Source: Pseudomonas nitroreducens NBRC 12694
GTDB taxonomy: Bacteria; Pseudomonadota; Gammaproteobacteria; Pseudomonadales; Pseudomonadaceae
Assembly (NCBI RefSeq): GCF_002091755.1
Contig: NZ_BDAI01000001.1
Location: 62,001 to 126,000, forward strand
DNA: 64,000 bases
Reading direction: 5' to 3'
The position numbers and the translations under genes are program-made. This document shows, one piece after another, positions 9,264 to 17,094 of the stretch; the stretch's first letter is position 1; every line of letters starts with the position of its first letter. The notes under the pieces are model-generated. The model worked only from the letters and a program-made list of their open reading frames with translations, made no database searches and was not told the origin of the DNA.

Positions 9264-9569
9264 CGGGAAGGCTCCTGGCAGGTCAGGACTGGGTTGAACG
9301 CCGAGTTTATCACCCGTTCCCACGGGTTGGTCCTCTCTATCTCCGGTACGCAACGATCTGACAGCGATCGTGTGCGGGGCTGCTCTGGTTCGGGGATGCC
9401 GAGTTTGCACATGCGCCGGGGCGCGCGACCGATTCGGGTCCGATGCCAGCCTCCGCGCTGACCGCCGCAGAGCCTTCGGTCGGCGGCCCAATCTTCTGCT
9501 CAGGTAATCTGAACGCATTCCCGGCAGAACCCTCTATCGCAGCAGCACACCCACGCAGGAAGAGATCGC
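9264..9569 (+). other. Intergenic region between lysE-type exporter and receiver gene
   Basis: 306 bp between two divergent genes, so it must hold both promoters. I see no ORF with coding character and no strong repeat or hairpin. The last 30 bp carry an AGGAAGAG ribosome-binding site for the receiver gene. Confidence 0.5.
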
Positions 9570-9959
9570 ATGGACAAGCTCGGAAGCCCACCCTCCGCTC
9601 CCCCCGGCTATGTGCTCATTCTCGATGACGATTCGAACCTGGCCAGGATGCTCGGCTTGGCCATGGAGGATCACGGCATCGAGGCCGTGGTCCTGGGCAA
9701 TGCCGACGACGGGCTCGCCTGGATCAACGGCAACCCCGGGCAACTGGCATTGCTGCTGACCGATATCTCCATGCCCGGCAGCATCGATGGCGCCGAACTG
9801 GCGCGGCAGGTCGCCCGACGGTTTCCCGCCATTCCGATCATCATCATGTCCGGTGGCGCATGGAGCGACGACTATCCCGCCTGCCACTTCCTGGACAAGC
9901 CATTCGACCTTCCGACGCTGACCGGCCTCATCGACGAAGCGCTGGGAACACGCCATTGA
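9570..9959 (+). CDS. Stand-alone response-regulator receiver domain protein
   Basis: 129 aa with only a CheY-like receiver domain. The acidic pair is Asp20/Asp21, the phospho-acceptor is Asp65 (LLTDISMPG), the switch Ser is 94 (IIMSGG), and Lys110 (LDKPF) is the conserved lysine. No output domain follows. No histidine kinase is nearby, so it must take phosphate from a kinase elsewhere. A bidirectional terminator lies just downstream. Confidence 0.88.
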   Translation: MDKLGSPPSAPPGYVLILDDDSNLARMLGLAMEDHGIEAVVLGNADDGLAWINGNPGQLALLLTDISMPGSIDGAELARQVARRFPAIPIIIMSGGAWSDDYPACHFLDKPFDLPTLTGLIDEALGTRH

Positions 9960-10000
9960 ATCGGCAGCGGCCAGCGCAGCGCACCGGGCAGCAGAAACAA

Positions 10001-10027
10001 AAAAGCCCCGCATCAGCGGGGCTTTTT
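10001..10027. terminator. Bidirectional rho-independent terminator
   Basis: AAAAGCCCCGC-ATCA-GCGGGGCTTTTT is a perfect GC-rich hairpin flanked by A and T runs. It can end transcription of both the receiver gene and the convergent cold-shock gene. Confidence 0.9.
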
Positions 10028-10041
10028 CAGCGAACGACCGG

Positions 10042-10251
10042 TCAGATCACTTGCACTTGCTCGGCCTGCGGGCCTTTGGCGCCGGCAGTGACGTTGAAGG
10101 TCACGACCTGGCCTTCGTCGAGCGACTTATAGCCGGTGCCTTCGATGGCACGGAAGTGGACGAAGACGTCCGCGCCGCTTTCCGGGGTGATGAAGCCGAA
10201 GCCCTTCTCGGCGTTGAACCATTTAACGGTACCGGTTTGGCGAGTTGCCAT
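10042..10251 (-). CDS. Cold-shock protein (CspA family)
   Basis: 69 aa, a single cold-shock domain with RNP1 KGFGFI (residues 16-21) and RNP2 VFVHF (29-33). It binds single-stranded RNA/DNA and acts as an RNA chaperone. The start follows AGGAGATTCATC-type spacing on the minus strand. Upstream are nearly 280 bp without another minus-strand gene, consistent with the long leader common in csp mRNAs. Which Pseudomonas csp paralogue this is cannot be told from the sequence alone. Confidence 0.95.
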   Translation of the reverse strand: MATRQTGTVKWFNAEKGFGFITPESGADVFVHFRAIEGTGYKSLDEGQVVTFNVTAGAKGPQAEQVQVI

Positions 10252-10533
10252 GATGAATCTCCAATCAAAAGGAAATCAGGCCATGCGACATGCCTGGCGT
10301 GACTGTATGCGAAGTGAAGAGGGGGCCGCAGAGATGGAGAATCAAGAAGACAAAACATCGGACGGTGCCGCTAAACCGAGCAGGCAGAGGCCCAGCATAC
10401 AGATCTGGCAGGGAATAAGTAGCGATTTCGCATGAAAATGCTTAAATCGGCCGGGCGGTCGGTATTCATCGGTCGAGGTGGGTATAGTGTCCGCTAGCCG
10501 CCAGCCAGGTGGCTCATCACCTCAGGTGACCGA

Positions 10534-10704
10534 ATGTCCGAGTCAGAGACGAAAAGCAAACGATCGGAGCTGGATAAGAAAATTTCAGCATTTCTTTCAA
10601 AAGGCGGCGAGATCCAGGAAATCCCTGCGGGCAAGCATGGCCGGACCGAGCCCTACAAGCGCGCCGAATTCACCCTCGCCAAGCCCAGGAAGCCCGACGC
10701 CTGA
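10534..10704 (+). CDS. Small uncharacterised charged protein (56 aa)
   Basis: The ATG follows AGGTGA at 4-bp spacing and a TATAGT-like -10 about 50 bp upstream. The product is 56 aa and rich in Lys, Glu and Ser, with a central SKGGEIQEIPAGKHG segment. A strong terminator follows 22 bp after the stop, which supports a monocistronic real gene. I do not recognise a characterised function. The GG-x-I-x-x-I-P-x-G pattern recurs, as I recall, in small Pseudomonas proteins, so it is probably conserved rather than random. Confidence 0.7.
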   Translation: MSESETKSKRSELDKKISAFLSKGGEIQEIPAGKHGRTEPYKRAEFTLAKPRKPDA

Positions 10705-10726
10705 TTGACCCGCGGGCAGCACAGAA

Positions 10727-10752
10727 AAGGCCGTATCCCTCGATACGGCCTT
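10727..10752. terminator. Rho-independent terminator
   Basis: A perfect 11-bp inverted repeat (AAGGCCGTATC-CCTC-GATACGGCCTT) lies between the 56-aa gene and the convergent EamA gene, followed by a weak T-rich stretch. It is probably shared. Confidence 0.8.
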
Positions 10753-10794
10753 GTCATTTGTGCGCCAGGTTCGGGCTGGGCCGCCACCTTGGGA

Positions 10795-11679
10795 CTAGGC
10801 CGCCGGCCTGATCGAGAACAACCCCGCGAGCAGGATCAGCAGTGCACCGGTGATCGTCCAGGCGCTCGGCACCTCGCCGAAGACGATGAGCCCGATCAGC
10901 GTGGCGAAGGCCAGCAGCGAGTAGTTGAACGGCTGCAGCGTCGAGGCCTGGGCGTACTTCAGCGCCTGGATCAGCAGCAACTGCGCGACAACCCCGGAGA
11001 CGGCGACGATCGACATCAGCATGGCTTCGTGAGGCGTTGGCGTGACCCAGGCCGGCAGGCCAACCGCGCTTACCGACAGCGCGCCGGCAACCGCCATGTA
11101 CAGCGTGGTGGTGGCGAAGGAGTCGGTCTGGCTGATGCGCCGCGAGAGGATGTTGAAGAAGGCAAAGGTCAGCGCCGCCGCCAGCGGAATCAGCGCCGCG
11201 GGCTCGAACACGCCCATGCCGGGACGCAGGATCAGCAGCGTGCCGCCGAACCCGACAGCCGCCGCCAGCCATTGCCGGCCGACCAGCCGCTCGCCGAGCA
11301 GCAACCGCGCCAGGCCCAGCGTCATCAGTGGGAAGACCGCATAGAGCGCGTGGGTCTCGGCCAAACCGAGGTAGCGCAGGGCCAGTCCGAACAGCGCGAT
11401 CTCGCCCACCCCCAGCAACGCGCGCACCACCTGCTGCCAGGGGCTGGCGCTGCGGGCAGCCTGGCGTACGCCGCCCTGCGAACGGCTGACGATGAGCGCG
11501 AACAGCACGAAAACCCAGTAACGCACCATCACCAGCTCGCTCACCGGCAGGTGGCGGACGAGCACCTTGGTGATACCGTCCTGGCAGGCAAAGATGAGCA
11601 TCGACAGCAGGCACAGGCCGATACCCAGGCGCGGGTTGCTGGTAGCGGCCAGCGCAGTGGCCGTGGTCTTGCTGGTCAT
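10795..11679 (-). CDS. EamA/DMT-family transporter
   Basis: 294 aa from the ATG at 11679; the open extension upstream is Arg-rich and unlikely. About ten hydrophobic helices form two EamA repeats, the second around FFNILSRRISQTDSFATTTLYMA. Related drug/metabolite transporters export amino acids, purines or toxic compounds. It faces a LysR gene across 190 bp, and that regulator is the best candidate for its control. The substrate is unknown. Confidence 0.88.
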   Translation of the reverse strand: MTSKTTATALAATSNPRLGIGLCLLSMLIFACQDGITKVLVRHLPVSELVMVRYWVFVLFALIVSRSQGGVRQAARSASPWQQVVRALLGVGEIALFGLALRYLGLAETHALYAVFPLMTLGLARLLLGERLVGRQWLAAAVGFGGTLLILRPGMGVFEPAALIPLAAALTFAFFNILSRRISQTDSFATTTLYMAVAGALSVSAVGLPAWVTPTPHEAMLMSIVAVSGVVAQLLLIQALKYAQASTLQPFNYSLLAFATLIGLIVFGEVPSAWTITGALLILLAGLFSIRPAA

Positions 11680-11869
11680 GGGGGAAGGCTCGCAGGCGGT
11701 GGCGCCTCGCTGCGGGCGCCTCCAGCGCTTGTGCCGGAGCGGCCGGGGCGCGGTCAAGCCAGGCGGCGCTGGCACGCACGCCGATGTCGCCCGCAGGCCA
11801 CCGGCACTTCAATCCCGCGCGGCTTCCCTCTACAGTCTGGCGACCCGCTCAAGGCGACAACGGTGATCC

Positions 11870-12781
11870 ATGGACAGGTTTCAGGAAATGACAGTGCTGC
11901 TGGCCGTGGCCGAAGCCGGCAGCCTTGCCGCCGGCGCCCGGCAACTGGGCCTCTCGCCGCCCAGCGTGACCCGCGCCATCGCCGCGCTGGAGCAGCGCCT
12001 GGGCACCCTGCTGCTGGCCCGCAGTACGCGCAGCGTGCGGCTGACCGAGGCCGGCCAGCGCTATGTCGAGGACTGCCGGCGCATCCTGCAGGAACTGGAG
12101 GATGCCGAGGAGCTGGCCTCCGGCAGCGCCTTGCGCCCGCGTGGCAACCTCACGGTGACCGCCCCGGTACTGTTCGGCGAGCTGTACCTGATCCCGCTGA
12201 TCGCCAGCTACCTGGAGGCCCATGCCGAGGTGACGGTCAACGCACTGCTGGTGGACCGCGTGGTGAACATGCTCGACGAGGGCATCGATGTCGCCGTGCG
12301 CATTGGCCAGTTGCCCGAGGGCAGCCTGACGGCGCTCAAGGTCGGTGAAATCCGCCCGGTGATCTGTGCCGCCCCCTCGTTCCTCGACCGCTACGGTCGT
12401 CCGCAGCACCCCAATGAATTGCTCGATGCGCCGGTGGTGATGGCCGCCACCAGCGTGCTGCTCACCGACTGGCAGTTCATCACCCCGGAGGGCCCGCTGA
12501 CCCTGCGCCCGCCGTCGCGCTTCGTGGTCAGTTCGAACAACGCGGCTCTCCATGCCGCGCGCCTGGGCGGCGGCTTCACCCGCGTTCTGTCGTACCAGGC
12601 GGCCGAAGCCGCCGCGCGCGGCGAGCTGGAAATCGTTCTGGCCGACTTTTCCACGGCGCCGCTGCCGATCCACCTGCTCTACCAGGATGGCGCCCGGCTA
12701 CCGGCGAAGGTGCGCAGCTTCGTCAGTCACTGCGCCGAGCGCCTGCGCGCCGACCCCTACCTGCAAGCTGCCAAGCCGTGA
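11870..12781 (+). CDS. LysR-family regulator (first of a tandem pair)
   Basis: 303 aa with an N-terminal winged HTH (AVAEAGSLAAGARQLGLSPPSVTRAIAAL) and a full substrate-binding domain. Its stop overlaps the GTG start of the next LysR gene by 4 bp. The two share the frame MxRFxEM...SLAAGAR.L.LSP and downstream DEGIDVAVRIGQLP / VRPVICA-like blocks, so they are probably paralogues. The divergent EamA exporter is the likely target. Confidence 0.9.
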   Translation: MDRFQEMTVLLAVAEAGSLAAGARQLGLSPPSVTRAIAALEQRLGTLLLARSTRSVRLTEAGQRYVEDCRRILQELEDAEELASGSALRPRGNLTVTAPVLFGELYLIPLIASYLEAHAEVTVNALLVDRVVNMLDEGIDVAVRIGQLPEGSLTALKVGEIRPVICAAPSFLDRYGRPQHPNELLDAPVVMAATSVLLTDWQFITPEGPLTLRPPSRFVVSSNNAALHAARLGGGFTRVLSYQAAEAAARGELEIVLADFSTAPLPIHLLYQDGARLPAKVRSFVSHCAERLRADPYLQAAKP

Positions 12782-13680
12782 ACCGCTTCCGGGAAATGCA
12801 GGCATTCGACGCCGTGGCGCGCTCCGGTAGCCTTGCCGCGGGCGCGCGGCGGCTGCAGCTGTCCCCCGCCACGGTGATGCGCCTGGTAGCCGGATTGGAG
12901 TCGCGTCTGCACTGCGAGCTGCTGCTGCGTGGTCCGCGCGGAGCCGAACTGAGCCCCAGCGGCGAGACCTTCGCCGCCAGTTGCAGGCAGATTCTGCAAG
13001 GTATCGAGGAGGCTGAAGGCTCGCTCAGCGGACTGCAGGCGCACCCGGCCGGGCAGTTGAACCTTTGCCTGCCGCTGCTGATGGCCGACCGGATTTTCGC
13101 GCCCATCGCCCTGGACTACCTGGCCGCCTTTCCCGAGGTGCGGCTGCTCAGCCGACACCGCGAAGACCTGCCGCGCCTGTTGGAAGATGGCATCGACGTC
13201 GCTCTGGTCATTGGCGCCCTGCCCGACTCTTCCGGCTTCGCCCTGCCGGTGGGCACGGTGCGGCCGGTGATCTGCGCATCGCCCGAGTACCTGGCCCGCC
13301 ATGGCGTACCGCAAGCACCGGAGGACCTCAAGGCGCATCGCATCATCGTTGCCGGCGGCCAGGGTGCGGTCAGCGAGTGGCGCTTCCGCCACCAGGACGC
13401 CCCGCGTTCGGTGCGCCTGACCCCGCGCCTGGCGTGCAGCACCACCCATGCGGCAATCCGCGCCGCCGGACTGGGCCTCGGACTGACCCGCTGCATGAGC
13501 CACGAGGCCCATGCCGACCTCAGCGATGGGCGCCTGCAGGTGGTCTTGCAGGACTATGCGGCGCCAGGGTTGCCGGTGCAGCTGATCTACCGCGAAGGCC
13601 GTCGTGCCGCGGCGCGCGTGCGCACCTTCCTCGATTTCGTGGTGCCGCGTTTGCGTGCGCATCCCGCGTTGCGCGGGTGA
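12778..13680 (+). CDS. LysR-family regulator (second of a tandem pair)
   Basis: 300 aa from a GTG at 12778 that overlaps the upstream TGA (GTGA). The HTH is SGSLAAGARRLQLSPATVMRLVAG, and the effector domain includes LLEDGIDVALVIGALPDSS and VRPVICASPEYL. The overlap implies translational coupling, so both regulators are made together. They could act as separate regulators or a mixed oligomer; the sequence does not decide. Confidence 0.88.
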   Translation: MNRFREMQAFDAVARSGSLAAGARRLQLSPATVMRLVAGLESRLHCELLLRGPRGAELSPSGETFAASCRQILQGIEEAEGSLSGLQAHPAGQLNLCLPLLMADRIFAPIALDYLAAFPEVRLLSRHREDLPRLLEDGIDVALVIGALPDSSGFALPVGTVRPVICASPEYLARHGVPQAPEDLKAHRIIVAGGQGAVSEWRFRHQDAPRSVRLTPRLACSTTHAAIRAAGLGLGLTRCMSHEAHADLSDGRLQVVLQDYAAPGLPVQLIYREGRRAAARVRTFLDFVVPRLRAHPALRG

Positions 13681-13726
13681 GGCACGCCGTATCCAGAAGC
13701 GCCCCATCCCTCTTCTGAGCTCAGGG

Positions 13727-13788
13727 CAGTTCGCGAGCAAGCTCGCTCCTGCGCAGCTTCTCTGTAAGAGCGAGCTTGTTGGCGCTCC
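13727..13788. repeat. Inverted pair of Pseudomonas REP sequences
   Basis: GCAGTTCGCGAGCAAGCTCG is followed after about 20 bp by a degenerate inverted copy (TAAGAGCGAGCTTGTTGGCG). Each arm carries the GAGCAAGCTCGCTC core of Pseudomonas REP elements. They sit in the 302-bp gap between the LysR pair and the GST gene, the usual extragenic position. I see no REP-associated transposase nearby. Confidence 0.8.
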
Positions 13789-13982
13789 CCGCTGCAGGCT
13801 TGGGAACGGCTGCGCCCGCTGGCAACCCTGCGCCCCATTCTTCCGCATTCTGAAACGCTGGATTGCCCGTACTGGGGATTCTGCGCGCCGGCCATCGAGC
13901 GCAGCATTCACCCATCAGCTCGAGCAACCCACCATGGACCGACTCGCGCTGCCTACCCACTCAAGCCAACGGAGTCACCGTC

Positions 13983-14606
13983 ATGTCCCACACCATCAAG
14001 CTCTTCCGCCACCCGCTGTCCGGCCACGCGCACCGCGCCGAACTGATGCTCTCGCTGCTGCAACTGCCCGCCGAACTGATCGACGTCGACCTCGCCAAGG
14101 GCGCACACAAGCACCCGGACTTCCTCGCCCTGAACAGCTTCGGCCAGGTGCCGGTGATCGATGACGAAGGTGTGATCGTCGCCGACTCCAACGCCATTCT
14201 GGTCTACCTGGCGAAGAAATACGGCAACGGCCGCTGGCTGCCGGAAGACCCGCAAGGCGCCGCCCGCGTGCAGCGCTGGTTGTCGGTGGCCGCCGGGCAG
14301 GTCGCCTTCGGTCCTGCTGCGGCACGGCTGATCACCGTGTTCGGTGCAAAATTCAACCCCGAGGAAGTCGCTACCCGCGCCCATGCCCTGTTCCAGGTGA
14401 TGGAGGGCGAGCTGGCGAAGAAGCCTTTCCTGGCCGGCAACGAAGCGACCATCGCCGACGTCGCCAATTACTCCTACATTTCCCATGCACCGGAGGGCAA
14501 CGTCTCCCTGCAGGAGTACCCGAGCCTGCGCGCCTGGCTGGCTCGCGTGGAAGCCCTGCCCGGCTTCGTGCCGATGCAGCGCACCGCCATCGGCCTGCAA
14601 GCCTGA
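13983..14606 (+). CDS. Glutathione S-transferase
   Basis: 207 aa from the ATG at 13983 with a GGAG ribosome-binding site. The N-terminal thioredoxin-like domain starts TIKLFRHPLSGHAHR, has the cis-Pro segment GQVPVI and the glutathione-binding ADSNAI. The C-terminal helical domain contains FLAGNEATIADVANYSY, the N-capping-box region. The first catalytic position is likely Ser or His rather than Tyr. Only 52 bp separate it from the fusion flavoprotein gene, so the two are probably one transcript. Confidence 0.92.
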   Translation: MSHTIKLFRHPLSGHAHRAELMLSLLQLPAELIDVDLAKGAHKHPDFLALNSFGQVPVIDDEGVIVADSNAILVYLAKKYGNGRWLPEDPQGAARVQRWLSVAAGQVAFGPAAARLITVFGAKFNPEEVATRAHALFQVMEGELAKKPFLAGNEATIADVANYSYISHAPEGNVSLQEYPSLRAWLARVEALPGFVPMQRTAIGLQA

Positions 14607-14658
14607 TGCAACCCCCGCCGCCGGGCGACCCGGCGGCGCCTACTGCGAGGTGCTCGTC

Positions 14659-16695
14659 ATGTTCCAGTTGCCCAAACACCGTACCTCCCCGTGGCACGCC
14701 GGCGAGAAGGCGATCCAGGAACGCGTCGGCGTGGCCGACCGCATGGAGGTCCATGGCCAGAAGGTCATCCGCGACTACATGCCCGACCAGCACCGCGAGT
14801 TCTATCACCAGTTGCCCTTCATCATCGTCGGCGCCGTGGATCAGCAGGGCCGGCCCTGGGCGACCCTGCTCGAAGGCGCGGAAGGTTTCATAACCTCCCC
14901 CGACCCGAAAAGCCTGCTGCTGGACAGCGTGGCCGACCATCAGGACCCCGCCGCCAGCGGCCTGCAAGCCGGTAGCGCCGTCGGCCTGCTGGGCATCGAG
15001 CTGCACACCCGGCGGCGCAACCGCATGAATGGCGTCCTCCGCGAAGCCGAGGGTGGACTGATGACCGTGGCCGTGGAGCACTCTTTCGGCAACTGCCCGC
15101 AGTACATCCAGAAACGCGAGTGGAGCCGCGACGAGCAGCGCTACAACCAGCGTGCCCCGCGCGAGGACTTCGCCGCGCTGAACGAGGAATTGGCGGCAAT
15201 CATCCGCGACGCCGACACCTTCTTCGTCGCCAGCTACGTGCAGCACGAGGATGGCGAGCGCTCGGTGGACGTCTCCCACCGTGGTGGGCGTCCCGGCTTC
15301 GTCAAGGTCGACGGCAATCGCCTGGTCATCCCCGATTATGCCGGCAACCTGCACTTCAACACCCTGGGCAACCTGCAGGCCAATCCGCAAGCGGGGCTGC
15401 TGTTCGTGGACTTCGCCAGCGGCGACGTACTGCAAGTCCATGGCTGCACCGAGATTCTTTTCGACAGCCCGTTGCTCGCCGCCTTCGAAGGCGCCGAACG
15501 CCTGTGGACCCTGGATGTGCAGCACGCTGTCCTGCGCCGCAGCGCCCTGGCGCTGCGCTGGAGCTTGCGCGAATACTCGCCCACCAGCCTGATGACCGGC
15601 ACCTGGGCCGAGGCCGACGCCAGACTGCAGGAACGCGAGCAGCGCCAGCAATGGCAGGACTGGCAGGTGCTGCGCGTGGAGCAGGAGAGCGAGGACATCC
15701 GCTCCTTCTACCTGCAACCGCCGGCCGGCACCGCCGTGAGTTTCGCGCCAGGCCAGCATCTGCCCGTACGCCTGGCAATCGGCGAGCAGGCACTGATCCG
15801 CACCTACAGCCTGTCCAGCGCGCCGTCGGACGGCGAGCTGCGCATCAGCGTGAAGGCCCAGGGCCCGGCGTCCCGCCACCTGCACGAACAACTGCAGGTG
15901 GGCGATAGCCTGCAGGTCCGCGCGCCCATGGGCAGTTTCACGCTGAAAAACGACACCGCGCGGCCGGTCGTGCTGATCGGCGCGGGCGTGGGCATCACCC
16001 CACTGCTGTCGATGCTGCGCGAATCGGTGGCCGCGTCGACCCGGAGCATTCATCTGTTCCAGTCCGCGCGCAGCCTGCGCCAATTGCCGTTCCAGCGGGA
16101 AATCACCGAGCTCCGCCAACGCGCCCAGCAGTTGCAGGTCCATCGCGCGCTCAGTCGTCCTGAGCCGGAAGCACTGCCCGGACGCGATTTCGAGCAGACC
16201 GGCCGGCTGGACATCGCGGCGATCAAGGCCCGGCTGCCACTGGACGATTACGACTTCTATGTCTGCGGCCCCGGCGAATTCACCCAGGCGATCTACGACG
16301 GCCTGCGCGGACTGAATATTGCCGACGCACGCATCCACGCCGAAACCTTCGGCCCATCGACGCTCAAGCGCCAGGGCGACGGTCTGGCGCCGGCGCTGGT
16401 GCAGCCGCCCGCCGCTACCGAGCCAGTGCCCGTGTACTTCGCCGGCTCGGCCAAGGAAGCACGCTGGAAACCCGAGAGCGGCACGCTGCTGGAGCTGGCC
16501 GAAGCTCGCGGTTTGTCACCCGACTTCAGCTGCCGCGGCGGCTCCTGCGGCACCTGCCGGACCAAGGTCGTCAGCGGCCTGGTGCACTACCCCAACCCGC
16601 CGGCGGAGCTGCCCGAAGCCGGCAGCGTACTGATCTGCTGCGCCATCCCGGCGCAGGACGAGAGCGGCGTGCAACCGCTGGTGCTGGACCTTTAG
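14659..16695 (+). CDS. Three-domain redox protein: PNPOx-like FMN domain, ferredoxin-NAD(P)H reductase, plant-type 2Fe-2S ferredoxin
   Basis: 678 aa from the ATG at 14659, with an AGGTG ribosome-binding site. Residues 1-330 look like a pyridoxamine-phosphate-oxidase-type FMN-binding split barrel (FIIVGAVDQQGRPWATLLEG). Residues 334-580 form an FAD/NAD(P) reductase with RTYSLSSAP and GAGVGITPLLSML (near 438-450). The C-terminus is a 2Fe-2S ferredoxin with Cys625, Cys630, Cys633 and Cys660 or 661. One chain could thus carry electrons from NAD(P)H through FAD and Fe-S to the FMN site or an outside acceptor. The GST upstream suggests electrophile or xenobiotic chemistry. The substrate is unknown. 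Confidence 0.9.
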   Translation: MFQLPKHRTSPWHAGEKAIQERVGVADRMEVHGQKVIRDYMPDQHREFYHQLPFIIVGAVDQQGRPWATLLEGAEGFITSPDPKSLLLDSVADHQDPAASGLQAGSAVGLLGIELHTRRRNRMNGVLREAEGGLMTVAVEHSFGNCPQYIQKREWSRDEQRYNQRAPREDFAALNEELAAIIRDADTFFVASYVQHEDGERSVDVSHRGGRPGFVKVDGNRLVIPDYAGNLHFNTLGNLQANPQAGLLFVDFASGDVLQVHGCTEILFDSPLLAAFEGAERLWTLDVQHAVLRRSALALRWSLREYSPTSLMTGTWAEADARLQEREQRQQWQDWQVLRVEQESEDIRSFYLQPPAGTAVSFAPGQHLPVRLAIGEQALIRTYSLSSAPSDGELRISVKAQGPASRHLHEQLQVGDSLQVRAPMGSFTLKNDTARPVVLIGAGVGITPLLSMLRESVAASTRSIHLFQSARSLRQLPFQREITELRQRAQQLQVHRALSRPEPEALPGRDFEQTGRLDIAAIKARLPLDDYDFYVCGPGEFTQAIYDGLRGLNIADARIHAETFGPSTLKRQGDGLAPALVQPPAATEPVPVYFAGSAKEARWKPESGTLLELAEARGLSPDFSCRGGSCGTCRTKVVSGLVHYPNPPAELPEAGSVLICCAIPAQDESGVQPLVLDL

Positions 16696-16709
16696 GGAGG
16701 GATTCGACC

Positions 16710-16925
16710 ATGAACGCACGGCATGCATACGACAGCGCAAGCCAACGCTTCCCGCGCTGGGACGAAGAGTTCGTCGAAGCACCGGCCCCGGTGCTCTGCG
16801 GTCCGAATGAAGCCGAGGTTGGCTTCCTTCTGCCGCAATTGATCTCGACGCCGGGTTGCCCTTCACGCTCGCGCACCGTGGAGATCGGCGCAGCACTGGT
16901 GCGCTGGTTCAAGCGCGCCTTGTAG
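16710..16925 (+). CDS. Possible small protein (71 aa), doubtful
   Basis: An ATG with a GGGAGGG ribosome-binding site lies 14 bp after the fusion gene. The 71-aa product (MNARHAYDSASQRFPRWDEE...) has no domain I recognise and ends in a basic tail. A reading on the other strand over the same DNA is also open. It may be a real third gene of the operon, a gene remnant or chance. Confidence 0.35.
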   Translation: MNARHAYDSASQRFPRWDEEFVEAPAPVLCGPNEAEVGFLLPQLISTPGCPSRSRTVEIGAALVRWFKRAL

Positions 16926-16975
16926 GCGCCATTCGCAAACCTGCCCCCCTGCCCCATTGCTTCGCGCTCGGCTCA

Positions 16976-16998
16976 GCCCTCTCCCACTGGGAGAGGGC
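16976..16998. repeat. Short intergenic hairpin repeat (GCCCTCTCCC type)
   Basis: GCCCTCTCCC-ACT-GGGAGAGGGC is a perfect 10-bp stem followed by TGGGGTGAGGG. This C/T-rich hairpin unit is a known type of dispersed extragenic repeat in pseudomonads and other GC-rich proteobacteria. Here it lies between convergent transcripts and could also weaken transcription. Confidence 0.75.
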
Positions 16999-17094
16999 TG
17001 GGGTGAGGGAAAGGCCCAGGCACGGATTGGGTCGGTACAACGCCGTTGCGCCACGGCTACGACCCAATCACGACGAAGCACGGGAAGCCATGGA

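Noticed and set aside
7320..9461. Long plus-strand ORF (713 codons)
   Set aside because: It lies antisense to the DyP peroxidase and LysE-type exporter genes, has no domain and arises from GC-rich third codon positions.
10705..12348. Plus-strand ORF of 547 codons
   Set aside because: Antisense to EamA and out of frame in the LysR gene; Gln/Arg-rich shadow composition.
14371..16338. Minus-strand ORF of 655 codons
   Set aside because: Antisense to the three-domain redox gene, whose protein has clear motifs.
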